Shown piece by piece: positions 17,321-26,303 of a stretch of 64,000 nucleotides of DNA (position 1 is the stretch's first letter; each line of letters begins with the position of its first letter). Source of the DNA: Bacteroides ilei (GTDB lineage: Bacteria > Bacteroidota > Bacteroidia > Bacteroidales > Bacteroidaceae); assembly GCF_900128495.1 (NCBI RefSeq), contig NZ_LT635801.1:941997-1005996 (forward strand), read 5' to 3'. Under the pieces are notes generated by a model, which was not told the DNA's origin, searched no databases, and saw only the letters and a list, made by a program, of their open reading frames with translations. The translations under genes and the position numbers were made by a program.

Positions 17321-19456
17321 TCAGAAGAACAAGTAGCGTTTGTCTTCTACGTTGTTCTTGAGTTGTAATTCAAACAGACATTGCTGTGCATAGCGCGGAG
17401 CCATTGCCTTGACAGATTCTTCTTCTTTCTTGACGTCGAATGTCTCGGCTCCCTTTTCCTTGCTGTACGGCTGTATCATGTACACGCCAGAGAATCCCTT
17501 GATAGGACCGGATACTTTGTTGACTTCCGTTTTTGAAGCGTAGGCGCTGACAGCCGGTTCACTGCCGCGTGTTACACTTACATAGGCCGGTGCCGAGAAT
17601 GTCACGTGTTTTACACTGTCGCTTACAGCATTCTGCATGCCTTTGACCTGATCAAGTGAAGTGAATCCCTTCATCTGGTCCATAATCTTTGCTGCCTTTT
17701 TGTCGCGGATAACTTCCGGTCTCAGCATGTCGGCTACCTGATTCAGGCTTGCATATCCTTTCGGGTTGACAGCCTCGAGAGCGACTACCAACAGATGGTC
17801 GTTTTCACCACATTCATATAAAGGAGAAACTTCTCCCGGTTTTGCGTCGAAAATCCATTTTAAGGCTTCGCGGGTAGATTTTACACCACCTACATAATGT
17901 TCGCTGCTTCTCAGATTAGTTCTTGGGGTAATGGTGTAGCCTGCTTCTTCGGCATTCTTTTCCATATTTTCCAGCGTCGTGTTCTGGGCAACGAACTGGC
18001 TGAATTTGTTATAAGCGTTACTGTAGGTTTCCTTGCTGAATTCTACAGGACGTTTTACGATGGCAACCTTATATTTGTCTTTCATTGCCTTTTTGTCCAT
18101 GACCTGAAGAATCAGGTTTCCCTGGCCCAGTTTTACGTTGGCCAGTTCATTGACCGGCTGGCTGATCAGTGTATTGATGAACTTGGCATTTTCATTATCA
18201 AGATTTGCACCTTCCCAGCTCATTGCGTTAACCCAGGTTGACTCTCCTGTCTGGCCGTATTTCTTGGCGATTTCAGCAAAGTCGGCTCCACTCTTCAGGG
18301 CATTGTAGATACTGTCGGCCAAAGTTGTAGTCTTAGCTTCAGTGTCTGCATAGACCTGTATCTGACGGAACTGGATTGAATCAGGTGCTGTAGTCTTTGC
18401 TACAATTTTGAATGCATTGTAAGAATCATCAGCCTGATTATAGTAAGGACCGTACACCTCATTGATGGCTGTAGAATCCAGACGGGCTGCTACATCAGAC
18501 GGAAGTACTGTCTTTCCGACGGGTACGTCAGAATAGGAAACAGATGAACCGGTAGAACGTACGAATGTAGGGAAATCACTGTTGACAGTGGCCAGTTGGT
18601 TGCTGTATTCTGTTACTTCTTTCTGAACTTCCTGACGGTCGGCATCGGAAGGAACTACATGGACATCGATGAATTTGATGTCGCGGGTTTCAACCAGCTG
18701 CTTGAATGATTCTTTTCTTGTGTCATACAATTTCTTCAGGTCATCGTTTGTAACCGTGATGGTGGAATCACTGATAGAAGAGTAGGGGACACCGGCCAGC
18801 AGCAGGTCTGTCTGGTCGTTACGTCCGTTAAAGTTGTCTTCGGCCTGTACCGGATTGGATATTAAGGATTTGGCAATCAGGTTCTGGTATTTCTGTGCCA
18901 ATGTAGTCTGTCTCAGGGTCTTTTCTACAAACTTCCAGAAGCTGTACATCTTTTGGTAATATTCAACATACTGGGCCGGCATTTTGCTGGCGTCCAGGTT
19001 TGCATAGTCGACCAGGAATTTCTTCAGCATGTCTTTATCGAAAGCGCCTGTCTGTGGGTTACGGAACGGAGTCTGCATCAGCAGTTGGTTGGTACCTTCG
19101 TCAATGATGGACTGTAATTCGGCGTCTGTAACTTTCAATCCCAGCTTTTTTGCTTCGTTAGCCAGCAGTTCGTTCGTTACATAATTGTCCCAAACCTGGT
19201 CCTTGATGTTATTCAACTGATCTTCATTCAATGAGCTCAAGTTATTTGTCATCTTGATCACTTCACTTAGCTCATCTACCATCTGCTGGTAATCTTGTGC
19301 AGAAAGTGTTTTTCCATTAACTTCTCCCACTTCTTGTTTGCCTTGGTGTGGCTGGAGTATTTTCCAGGCGTCACCTGCTATGAAGGCAAAAAGAGCAAGA
19401 CCGATTACAATGACCAAAAGCGGTCCTTTGCTTCTAATTGTTTGTAAAGTTGCCAT
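17321..19456 (-). CDS. ppiD: Peptidylprolyl isomerase, PpiD/SurA-like
   Basis: The 711-residue protein has one N-terminal transmembrane helix (about 12-32) and a SurA_N-type chaperone domain beginning VGEVNGKTLSAQDYQQMV. Parvulin-like domains occupy the middle and C-terminal half (IQFRQIQVYADTEAKT; LKSGADFAEIAKKYGQTGES). It is the Bacteroidetes equivalent of PpiD: anchored in the inner membrane, facing the periplasm, assisting folding of outer-membrane and secreted proteins. It is the last gene of the envelope operon, 217 bp after the CNNM/CBS gene. That gap holds no supported gene, and a near-consensus TATCTTCG on the minus strand may give it a promoter of its own. Confidence 0.9.
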   Translation of the reverse strand: MATLQTIRSKGPLLVIVIGLALFAFIAGDAWKILQPHQGKQEVGEVNGKTLSAQDYQQMVDELSEVIKMTNNLSSLNEDQLNNIKDQVWDNYVTNELLANEAKKLGLKVTDAELQSIIDEGTNQLLMQTPFRNPQTGAFDKDMLKKFLVDYANLDASKMPAQYVEYYQKMYSFWKFVEKTLRQTTLAQKYQNLIAKSLISNPVQAEDNFNGRNDQTDLLLAGVPYSSISDSTITVTNDDLKKLYDTRKESFKQLVETRDIKFIDVHVVPSDADRQEVQKEVTEYSNQLATVNSDFPTFVRSTGSSVSYSDVPVGKTVLPSDVAARLDSTAINEVYGPYYNQADDSYNAFKIVAKTTAPDSIQFRQIQVYADTEAKTTTLADSIYNALKSGADFAEIAKKYGQTGESTWVNAMSWEGANLDNENAKFINTLISQPVNELANVKLGQGNLILQVMDKKAMKDKYKVAIVKRPVEFSKETYSNAYNKFSQFVAQNTTLENMEKNAEEAGYTITPRTNLRSSEHYVGGVKSTREALKWIFDAKPGEVSPLYECGENDHLLVVALEAVNPKGYASLNQVADMLRPEVIRDKKAAKIMDQMKGFTSLDQVKGMQNAVSDSVKHVTFSAPAYVSVTRGSEPAVSAYASKTEVNKVSGPIKGFSGVYMIQPYSKEKGAETFDVKKEEESVKAMAPRYAQQCLFELQLKNNVEDKRYLFF

Positions 19457-19673
19457 TTAAAGTTATGATTTTGTTTATTGTTTTTTCTTTAGCGCACGAA
19501 GATACAAAAAATGTACTTAGAAGTTCCTTTTTTACTGAAAAATTTTTAGAATATGCAGTCTCCAGAATCATTTATGTTCAAACAACCGGACTTGTTGATC
19601 TGCTTCCGGAATCTGATTCTGTCAATAAATTTGCCGTACATTTTGGGAAAGGCAGGTGGGTGCCGGGCATTCT

Positions 19674-20930
19674 TTACGATAGGACTTTCAGCTTCACCAG
19701 TTCGATTTTAGTATTGGTGACTTTGATGATTTTGAACTGGTATTTGTCGATCGTAATGATTTCGTGCACTTGCGGGAAACTTTGGTATTCGTGTAGGATG
19801 AGTCCTCCAATCGTTTGATATTCATCACTTTCAGGGAGGTTCAGATTGAATTCTTCATTGGCTTTTTCTATTTCCAGCCTTCCTGAGAATATGTATTCGT
19901 TTTCTCCTATGGATTTGGCGACAGTCGAATTGGTGTCATGTTCGTCTTCAATGTCGCCGAAAATTTCTTCCACCAGGTCTTCCATTGAAACGATGCCCGA
20001 TGTTCCTCCGAATTCGTCGACGACCACAGCCAATGTACGTTTCTGCTGCATGAATATTTTCATCATCTTGTGTGCACTCATCGTTTCGGGTACGATAGGA
20101 ATGCTGCGGATATTTTTCCTCCAGTCGGTCAACGGCTTGAACATTTCGGACGAATGGATGTATCCGACAATGTTGTCGATGTTCTCTTTATAGACGATTA
20201 CCTTGCTGATTCCGTTCTCTATGAATTCTTCCTTCAGGCCTTGCAGGGAAGTGTCGGTATCTACGGCGATGATTTCTGTCCTTGGAATCATGCAGTCGCG
20301 CACCTTGATGTTGGAGAAGTCAAGGGCATTCTTGAATATTTCGATTTCGGTACCGATGTTTTCCTGGCCTTGTGATTCTTCAATGCTGCTCTGGATAAAG
20401 TAATCCAGATCTACTTTTGAGAAAGCCTTTTCGGTTGCATCCTTATTGATTTTGGTTCCGGTAAGATATAGGATACATCCTGATAAAGATGATGCGAGCC
20501 GGCTGATAGGATAAAGTATTACATAGCAGATGAAGGCCGGAACAGCGAAGATGCGCAGGGTACTGTTCGGATTGATTTTGAATACCGTTTTGGGAAGGAA
20601 CTCTCCGGTAACCAGGATGATGGCAGTCGATATGATCGTTTCCAGAACGAGTAAGGCTGCCCCGTTGATGGGGATTCCTACCAGAAAATATTGCTCGATG
20701 AGTTGTGCCATCCAGATGCCATACACGACGAGGGCTATATTGTTCCCCACAAGCATGGTAGAGATGAAATTATTCGGGTTGTGGTAGAAGATGGAAAGTA
20801 TCCGGGTGGAAACGTCGTTCCCTTTCTCCATTTCAAACCTCAGTTTGTTTGATGAAACAAAGGCGATTTCCATGCCTGAAAAGAAGGCCGAAAACGCCAT
20901 TGATATTAGCAAGCTTATAATTAGTCCCAT
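19674..20930 (-). CDS. CNNM/CBS-domain membrane protein (HlyC/CorC family)
   Basis: The 418-residue protein has an N-terminal DUF21/CNNM transmembrane domain (four helices, roughly 1-150, opening with AFSAFFSGMEIAFVSSNKLR). Two CBS domains (about 205-325; VRDCMIPRTEIIAVD, TLAVVVDEFGGTSGIV) and a C-terminal CorC_HlyC domain follow. Family members are linked to Mg2+ or Co2+ efflux, and the GldE gliding protein has the same architecture; the old name hemolysin is misleading. It lies 18 bp after lptC on the same strand. The operon context suggests an envelope role, but transport has not been shown for this type. Confidence 0.9.
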   Translation of the reverse strand: MGLIISLLISMAFSAFFSGMEIAFVSSNKLRFEMEKGNDVSTRILSIFYHNPNNFISTMLVGNNIALVVYGIWMAQLIEQYFLVGIPINGAALLVLETIISTAIILVTGEFLPKTVFKINPNSTLRIFAVPAFICYVILYPISRLASSLSGCILYLTGTKINKDATEKAFSKVDLDYFIQSSIEESQGQENIGTEIEIFKNALDFSNIKVRDCMIPRTEIIAVDTDTSLQGLKEEFIENGISKVIVYKENIDNIVGYIHSSEMFKPLTDWRKNIRSIPIVPETMSAHKMMKIFMQQKRTLAVVVDEFGGTSGIVSMEDLVEEIFGDIEDEHDTNSTVAKSIGENEYIFSGRLEIEKANEEFNLNLPESDEYQTIGGLILHEYQSFPQVHEIITIDKYQFKIIKVTNTKIELVKLKVLS

Positions 20931-20948
20931 AACCAGGTACAGAATTTT

Positions 20949-21563
20949 CTAGTTGTTGTTGGTTGCGGTATCGGCCGGTGCAGTGTCTTCTACCGTAAAG
21001 ATACCGGTGTTGTTGTATATCTGGTATTCGGTCATCTGTTGGTTCGACTCGAAACCATAGCCAGTAAGAATCTTGTCCGGTTGTTCGATACGTATGAATT
21101 TGTCGGAATAGATTTTTTCTTTTCCTTGGTCCCAGTACATGAGCTGGGTATCAAATTTGTCGCCCCGCTGGCTGCGGATATGGACATTGCTTTTCAGAAC
21201 CCACAATTTCTTAGGTTCATAGAAATAGGCTGTATCAGCCTTGATGGTAGCGTCGATGTGGAACAATGTGTCGAATTTTTCAAGGTAAATGCCTTTTTCG
21301 AACGCCCAGAACGGAGTATCTACCTGATTATATACCAGCCATTCGGCCGTTATGATTTTGTAGCGGATCAGGCCCGAATCGGAAATAAGGGTGGTGACTC
21401 CCGTGGTTCTCATATCAGGTATGGAATCATCTTTGCCAATCGCATCGGCCAGTTCTTTCTTTTTGCTACATGATGATAAAAAGATAAACATAACAGTTGC
21501 CAGGACGGCAACTGTTATGTTTAAAGTCGTTATATAATTTTTCTTCAACTGTCTATATAACAT
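20949..21563 (-). CDS. lptC: LPS export ABC transporter periplasmic protein LptC
   Basis: The 204-residue protein has an N-terminal hydrophobic segment ending in a lipobox-like FLSSC, then the LptC beta-jellyroll with IRYKIITAEWLVYN, ADTAYFYEPKKLWVLKSNV and TGYGFESNQQMTEYQIYN. LptC is the inner-membrane-anchored bridge that passes lipopolysaccharide from LptB2FG to LptA. It sits 8 bp after the TPR gene and 18 bp before the CNNM/CBS gene. Sequence identity to the E. coli protein is typically low in Bacteroidetes, so the call rests on architecture and synteny. Confidence 0.87.
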   Translation of the reverse strand: MLYRQLKKNYITTLNITVAVLATVMFIFLSSCSKKKELADAIGKDDSIPDMRTTGVTTLISDSGLIRYKIITAEWLVYNQVDTPFWAFEKGIYLEKFDTLFHIDATIKADTAYFYEPKKLWVLKSNVHIRSQRGDKFDTQLMYWDQGKEKIYSDKFIRIEQPDKILTGYGFESNQQMTEYQIYNNTGIFTVEDTAPADTATNNN

Positions 21564-21571
21564 GAATCGTA

Positions 21572-22933
21572 TTATCTGATTGTTGTAGTTTCACCGATCC
21601 AGCCGCCGATTGTAACGGAAGCTCCTTTCTTCAGACCGAGGAAGAACAAGTCTTCATCTTTCGGAGTATGGGCAGCGTAAGTACTGATCAGTTTGTTGGC
21701 TTCTTCTGCAACGCTCGGGTCTACAGATTTGGCTCTCTGCAATTTGTCGATTACTGCAAAATAAGTACATTTGTTCAGTGCAGCTTCATCGCTCCAGTTA
21801 GGACTTGACGCATACATCTGCGCAATCAGGATATATGGTTTTCCGTTTGATCCGTTGTATGAAATGGATTTCAGGGCATATTGTTTTGCACGGCTCAATT
21901 GTTTCTTGCTGAACAAGACAACAGCGGCGTTGTAGCAGTATTCTGCCTTTTGTGCCTGATCTTGTTCCAATTGGATAGCCTGGTCGAAGTATTCCATACT
22001 CTTGTCCATATCGCCTTTCTTGTAATACATGTAACCGCAACCGGCGGCAGTAGCAGCTGTCGGTTCAATCAGATGGGCAGCTTCAGATGCTTCGAAGTAG
22101 GCTTCTTCATTTGTACATTTCAGGAATTGCATTACAGAGATAACCTGTTTCAGGTAATCCAGGTTTGTCTTGTTCTGGGCGACCTTCGGGCCATAGATTG
22201 CCTGCAGGTTTTCACAAGTGGCGGTACCGCTATTGATGAAATAGGCGTCTACGTTATCTTTGGCGGTCTTCAACAACTTTTTGTCCTTGTCTTTGGTAGC
22301 TGCCTTGTATGCGGCATCGGCATAACCGGATGCGGTAAGATAATCTTGGATGAATTGTTCCTTGTAGTTCGCATCGGCTTTCAGTTTACGGGATGCAATG
22401 TCCATGAAATCCTGGAACATGAAATAGTCTGCTTTATCTTTTTCCAGATCGAGGCCTTCTTTGGCAATGGCATATGCAGTATTGGCATCAAAGTTGTTTC
22501 CGGAGAATGCGATATAGTCATGAGCTTTCATTCCCAAGATAGATCCTTTGGTTGTAGGAGTCTTTACAAGTCCGTTCAGCTGGTCAAGGTATTTGATGCG
22601 CTGATCATGAACAGCCATCAGTTCATCAAAATACGTTTTCTGCTGTGCAGCGTCTTTAGATGATGCAATCAGTGCACGAAGTATCTTTGCTCCGTTAGTA
22701 TAAGTACCTACCTGAGCAATAGGCGCTTCAGTAAATACAGCCTTCCAAGGATTGTATGCATCCTTGAAATTGTCCGTTTTTACATATTCAGTATAAATAC
22801 TGATGTTCTGGAGACAACGGAGACTGTCTTCACCGTGTCCAAAACGTGATCCGTCTTCTACTCCTTTTTGAGCAAAAGCAGCTGTTGTACCTAATGTAAG
22901 TGCAACCAGCATTGTAAACATCTTCATTTTCAT
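21572..22933 (-). CDS. Exported tetratricopeptide-repeat protein
   Basis: The 453-residue protein has a signal peptide (cleavage near LGTTAAFAQ) and several TPR motifs. The clearest is around 300-375, with AAGCGYMYYKKGDMDKSMEYF and AVVLFSKKQLSRAKQYAL. It is predicted to be periplasmic or outer-membrane-associated. Its place between the outer-membrane barrel (22 bp upstream) and lptC (8 bp downstream) suggests a scaffold role in envelope assembly, but no specific function is known to me. Confidence 0.8.
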   Translation of the reverse strand: MKMKMFTMLVALTLGTTAAFAQKGVEDGSRFGHGEDSLRCLQNISIYTEYVKTDNFKDAYNPWKAVFTEAPIAQVGTYTNGAKILRALIASSKDAAQQKTYFDELMAVHDQRIKYLDQLNGLVKTPTTKGSILGMKAHDYIAFSGNNFDANTAYAIAKEGLDLEKDKADYFMFQDFMDIASRKLKADANYKEQFIQDYLTASGYADAAYKAATKDKDKKLLKTAKDNVDAYFINSGTATCENLQAIYGPKVAQNKTNLDYLKQVISVMQFLKCTNEEAYFEASEAAHLIEPTAATAAGCGYMYYKKGDMDKSMEYFDQAIQLEQDQAQKAEYCYNAAVVLFSKKQLSRAKQYALKSISYNGSNGKPYILIAQMYASSPNWSDEAALNKCTYFAVIDKLQRAKSVDPSVAEEANKLISTYAAHTPKDEDLFFLGLKKGASVTIGGWIGETTTIR

Positions 22934-22955
22934 CGTATATAAATTAGTTGTTCTA

Positions 22956-24215
22956 TTAGTTAACTTTCCATTTCATAAACCAACGTTCGTTGAAGGTAAG
23001 TCCGATTTTTAAAACAAAGCGGTTTTCCGACAACATATTGGAAATCGAAGGTGAAACACGTACATACTGTCCGGTTATATTCAGTATCGTGTTCCGTTGG
23101 AACAGGTACAAGGGCAGTCCGAATCCGGCGCTGACACCGTATTCTTTCGGACCGTCGTATTGGGGAAGCCTTAGATACGGAGTGGCGTAGTAGGCACCGA
23201 CCCGGTACCGGATCCGTTCCAGGTAGCTTCTTCCTATTGCGTTAGGCAGGTATTCCGCTCCTGCCGCTACGCGGGTACGGTCGTTGTAACAGTCCGTCCG
23301 GTTATCATATTTCACGTCCGACCATTTCTGCAAAGAGTAGTCTATTCCTACAGTCAGGTTATTCTTATGCTTATAGGCAAGTCCGGCACCGAAGGAATGA
23401 GGGACACCGTAACCGTTTTGGAATACCTCTTCTTTGGTAGAATAATAGTTGGAGTTGTCTGTCACCTGTATTCCCTTGGTAGACGTGCTGTTCAATGTAT
23501 GTCCAAGATCATAGACCAGTCCTAATGTAATGTTGTCGTTTTTGTTGATCTTTTGGGTATATTGTAGACCAAAGTTGACAACATAGCTTTTCACATCGGT
23601 AGTGTTATATACATTGGTCTGGTCGCTTGTCGTGTTGAACCCTATACTTGACTGATATGTCATGGAACCATACAGATAGCCTCCGTTGACTCCGATCGAA
23701 AGGTTGTCCAGAATCTTGAATCCCAATCCGGCTGTAATCTGCTGCAGGCCTCCATCTCCTGAAAAAGCATTTGTCGCAGTAACGTCACTTACTCCTTCTA
23801 CCGGTGAAGTTGTCGAAAAACTGTAGCCTACGGTTGAATAGGGTGTAAAGGCAATCACCATACCCAGTCGGGGATGTAAGCGGAACTGCATAGCCAAATT
23901 ATCGAAACTGGCATTCTTTGCATTACTTTTGAATCCGTTTTCCTGGTAATTAGAACTTTTCAGACTCATTGCAACGTCAAACATAAAGGATAATGAATCT
24001 ACGGCCGAATAAGATGCCGGGTTCATCATATTGATGTGGCTCTGGTCCCTTAATCCGTAGCCGATTCCTCCCATTGCGACATTGTTCGTAAATGCATTGT
24101 TCGATAAATCACCTAGTCCGTATCGTGTATAAGGAGAATTCGTACTCGATTGGGCTGCAGCTGCCATGGTCCCTGCCACCATCAGTACGCTTATAATTGC
24201 TCTATTGTTTAACAT
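22956..24215 (-). CDS. Outer-membrane beta-barrel protein (FadL/OmpP1-like)
   Basis: The 419-residue protein has a signal peptide ending near AAAAQS. The sequence then alternates polar and aromatic residues as in a barrel of about 14 strands, with YTRYGLGDL at the mature N-terminus, [26 protein letters not shown] and many G-x-x-Y turns. The pattern resembles the OmpP1/FadL group of transporters for hydrophobic molecules. The last strand ends in WKVN rather than the usual terminal aromatic residue. Its start overlaps the end of coaX by 14 bp, so the two are translationally linked. Confidence 0.78.
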   Translation of the reverse strand: MLNNRAIISVLMVAGTMAAAAQSSTNSPYTRYGLGDLSNNAFTNNVAMGGIGYGLRDQSHINMMNPASYSAVDSLSFMFDVAMSLKSSNYQENGFKSNAKNASFDNLAMQFRLHPRLGMVIAFTPYSTVGYSFSTTSPVEGVSDVTATNAFSGDGGLQQITAGLGFKILDNLSIGVNGGYLYGSMTYQSSIGFNTTSDQTNVYNTTDVKSYVVNFGLQYTQKINKNDNITLGLVYDLGHTLNSTSTKGIQVTDNSNYYSTKEEVFQNGYGVPHSFGAGLAYKHKNNLTVGIDYSLQKWSDVKYDNRTDCYNDRTRVAAGAEYLPNAIGRSYLERIRYRVGAYYATPYLRLPQYDGPKEYGVSAGFGLPLYLFQRNTILNITGQYVRVSPSISNMLSENRFVLKIGLTFNERWFMKWKVN

Positions 24216-24930
24216 TGTAGTCCAATATTCTGTTTAAACCTTTCAAAACTAAAAATCTATCTGCAAATATGATACTTTTTAAATTTGTATCAAAAGAAAA
24301 TTTATCTCCTCCAGTTAAAAAAACCAAAAGATTAGGATATTTCTTTTTCATATTGCTTATATAGCCGGCTATTTCAAATTCCATGCCTTTGATGACTCCC
24401 GTTCTTATAGCGGTTTCTGTACTATAACCGAATTCGGGGGTGTCTCCGTTTTTTTCTACAAGAGGCAGCTTGTCGCAGCAGGCGTTCAAGGCTTTGAAAC
24501 GTGTGTATATCCCAGGAGAAATGTTCCCTCCGTAGTAGCGGCCTCCGGCATCGATAAATTCATAGGTGAGTGCGGTTCCGGCATCGATTACCAGCAAATC
24601 TTTTCCAGGAGAAAGGTAGTTGGCGCCTACTACGGCGGCCAGGCGGTCCATACCTAATGTCTGTGGGGTTTTATACAGGTTTTGTATCGGGACCGGTGTC
24701 TTGTAAGTCAGTTCCATTACGGGAAAGTCCAGTTTACCAAGCTGCCGGCGGATGGTGTTGCTTAGTGTGATGACTGAAGCAATGATCCCATTGGTGATGG
24801 GATATTTGTTGCAGAGCATTCCAAGGCAGTCTAGTGAGTGGTTGGAGCTTCTTATTATTTCGATGACTTCTCCTTGGTTGAATACAGCAACTTTTGCTAC
24901 TGTATTTCCTATGTCGATAACTAAATTCAC
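24202..24930 (-). CDS. coaX: Type III pantothenate kinase
   Basis: The 242-residue protein has the CoaX signatures: [14 protein letters not shown] at the N-terminus (phosphate-1 loop), [12 protein letters not shown] (pantothenate binding), and [15 protein letters not shown] (second phosphate loop). [16 protein letters not shown] and LTGGD follow. It phosphorylates pantothenate in the first step of CoA synthesis. The start codon appears to be GTG at 24928-24930, because no in-frame ATG lies further upstream in the family context. It is the first gene of the minus-strand envelope operon and overlaps the barrel gene by 14 bp. Confidence 0.94.
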   Translation of the reverse strand: MNLVIDIGNTVAKVAVFNQGEVIEIIRSSNHSLDCLGMLCNKYPITNGIIASVITLSNTIRRQLGKLDFPVMELTYKTPVPIQNLYKTPQTLGMDRLAAVVGANYLSPGKDLLVIDAGTALTYEFIDAGGRYYGGNISPGIYTRFKALNACCDKLPLVEKNGDTPEFGYSTETAIRTGVIKGMEFEIAGYISNMKKKYPNLLVFLTGGDKFSFDTNLKSIIFADRFLVLKGLNRILDYNVKQ

Positions 24931-25002
24931 TTCTTTTATTCTGTTTTGTGATGCAAAGTAAAATAAAAAATAAATAGGAATGACAATAAAAGAGTGATTT
25001 TA

Positions 25003-25034
25003 TTTAGAAGTTATCGATTATAGGTGTACTTTTG
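25003..25034 (+). promoter_or_regulatory. Promoter of the DUF4105 operon
   Basis: TACTTTTG (25027-25034) matches the -7 consensus. TTTA (25003-25006) lies 20 bp upstream at the -33 position with one mismatch. The first start codon is at 25110. Confidence 0.55.
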
Positions 25035-25109
25035 TGCTGAAAAACTGAATTTGGACGGATGAAGGTTGCTGGGGTGTAACTCTGTGTTTGTAACTATCTT
25101 TCTTTCCGT

Positions 25110-26303
25110 ATGAAAAATTGGATTTGTATGAGAAGCTTAAAATATTTTTTTCTGGGTCTGTTTACAATTCTTACACTCTCTGTATGCGCACAGAGGCAGG
25201 ACAGTATCCGTTTCAGTCTGTTGACGTGTGCGCCAGGACAGGAAATATACGCATTGTTCGGACATACGGCAATCCGTTATGAAAACTATACGCAACATAC
25301 GGACATTGTATTCAATTATGGGATGTTCAGTTTCAGGACTCCTCATTTTGTAATGCGGTTCATATCCGGACAGACCGATTATCAGCTGGGTATTACTCCC
25401 TATAATTATTTTGAAGCGGAATATGCTTTCCGTGGATCTTCGGTTTATCAGCAAGTACTGAATTTGACTCAGGAGGAAAAGCTGCGTCTGCTGGCTTTGC
25501 TGGAGGAGAATTACCGGCCCGAAAACCGGACTTACCGCTATAATTATTTTTATGACAATTGTACTACCCGTGCGCGTGACCGGATTGAAGAGGCTATTGA
25601 AGGTAGTGTAGTATATCCTGATTCGATAGCCGGACTTTCATTCCGTAAAATAGTCCATGAGTTTACGGCCGGTTCCGATTGGGATGAGTTGGGTATTGAT
25701 TTGTGTCTGGGTAGGCAAGCTGATGAGGAAATAGGTAAAAGACTGCAGATGTTTGCTCCGTTTTATATGTTCCGTTATGCATCGGATGCTTATATTATAG
25801 ATAAAAACGGTGAGAAACGTCCGTTGGTTCTGCAAGAGACAAAAATTGTAGAGGCCGAGGCAGAACCTGCGGAGCCAGGTTTCTTTATGTCTCCGTTTTT
25901 GTGTGCGGCATGTTTTCTCTTTTTGTGTGTGCTGATAGGCTGGTTGCAATGGCGGAACCGTAAGATATACTGGGGATGGAGTGTGTTCCTGAATGTTGTT
26001 CAGGGAGTGGCGGGGTGTATCATTGCTTTCCTTTTTTTCTTCTCTGTCCATCCTACGGTATCATCCAACTGGCTACTGATGTTTTTGAATCCGGTACCTC
26101 TTTTCTATATTCCTTTTATGATTTATTTTAGTTTAAGGGGTAAAAAAGACCCTTATCATCGGATAAATGTCGTGTATTTAACACTTTTTATGGTGATAGT
26201 GCCGGTTTGTGGCCAAAAAATTAATTTATCAGTATTACCTTTGGCACTCGGTTTGCTGGTGAATTCAGTAAGCTATGTATTAGTTTGGAATAAAAGGAAA
26301 TGA
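25110..26303 (+). CDS. DUF4105 domain-containing membrane protein
   Basis: The 397-residue protein has a signal peptide (ending near LSVCAQR) and a DUF4105 domain (about 30-240) with CAPGQEIYALFGHTAIR, FNYGMFSF and YDNCTTRARDRI. About four C-terminal transmembrane helices follow (270-395). The conserved GHTAIR and YDNCTT motifs resemble the His/Cys pair of NlpC/P60- or LRAT-like lipid or peptide hydrolases, so an enzymatic role in the periplasm is possible but unproven. Start could also be ATG 25128, which shortens the signal. Its last 4 bp (ATGA) overlap the next gene. Confidence 0.85.
   Translation: MKNWICMRSLKYFFLGLFTILTLSVCAQRQDSIRFSLLTCAPGQEIYALFGHTAIRYENYTQHTDIVFNYGMFSFRTPHFVMRFISGQTDYQLGITPYNYFEAEYAFRGSSVYQQVLNLTQEEKLRLLALLEENYRPENRTYRYNYFYDNCTTRARDRIEEAIEGSVVYPDSIAGLSFRKIVHEFTAGSDWDELGIDLCLGRQADEEIGKRLQMFAPFYMFRYASDAYIIDKNGEKRPLVLQETKIVEAEAEPAEPGFFMSPFLCAACFLFLCVLIGWLQWRNRKIYWGWSVFLNVVQGVAGCIIAFLFFFSVHPTVSSNWLLMFLNPVPLFYIPFMIYFSLRGKKDPYHRINVVYLTLFMVIVPVCGQKINLSVLPLALGLLVNSVSYVLVWNKRK

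Noticed and set aside
19457-19673. A small gene in the gap between ppiD and the CNNM/CBS gene
   Set aside because: Only a ~31-codon frame with no family likeness is present on the coding strand; the gap is better explained as a promoter region.
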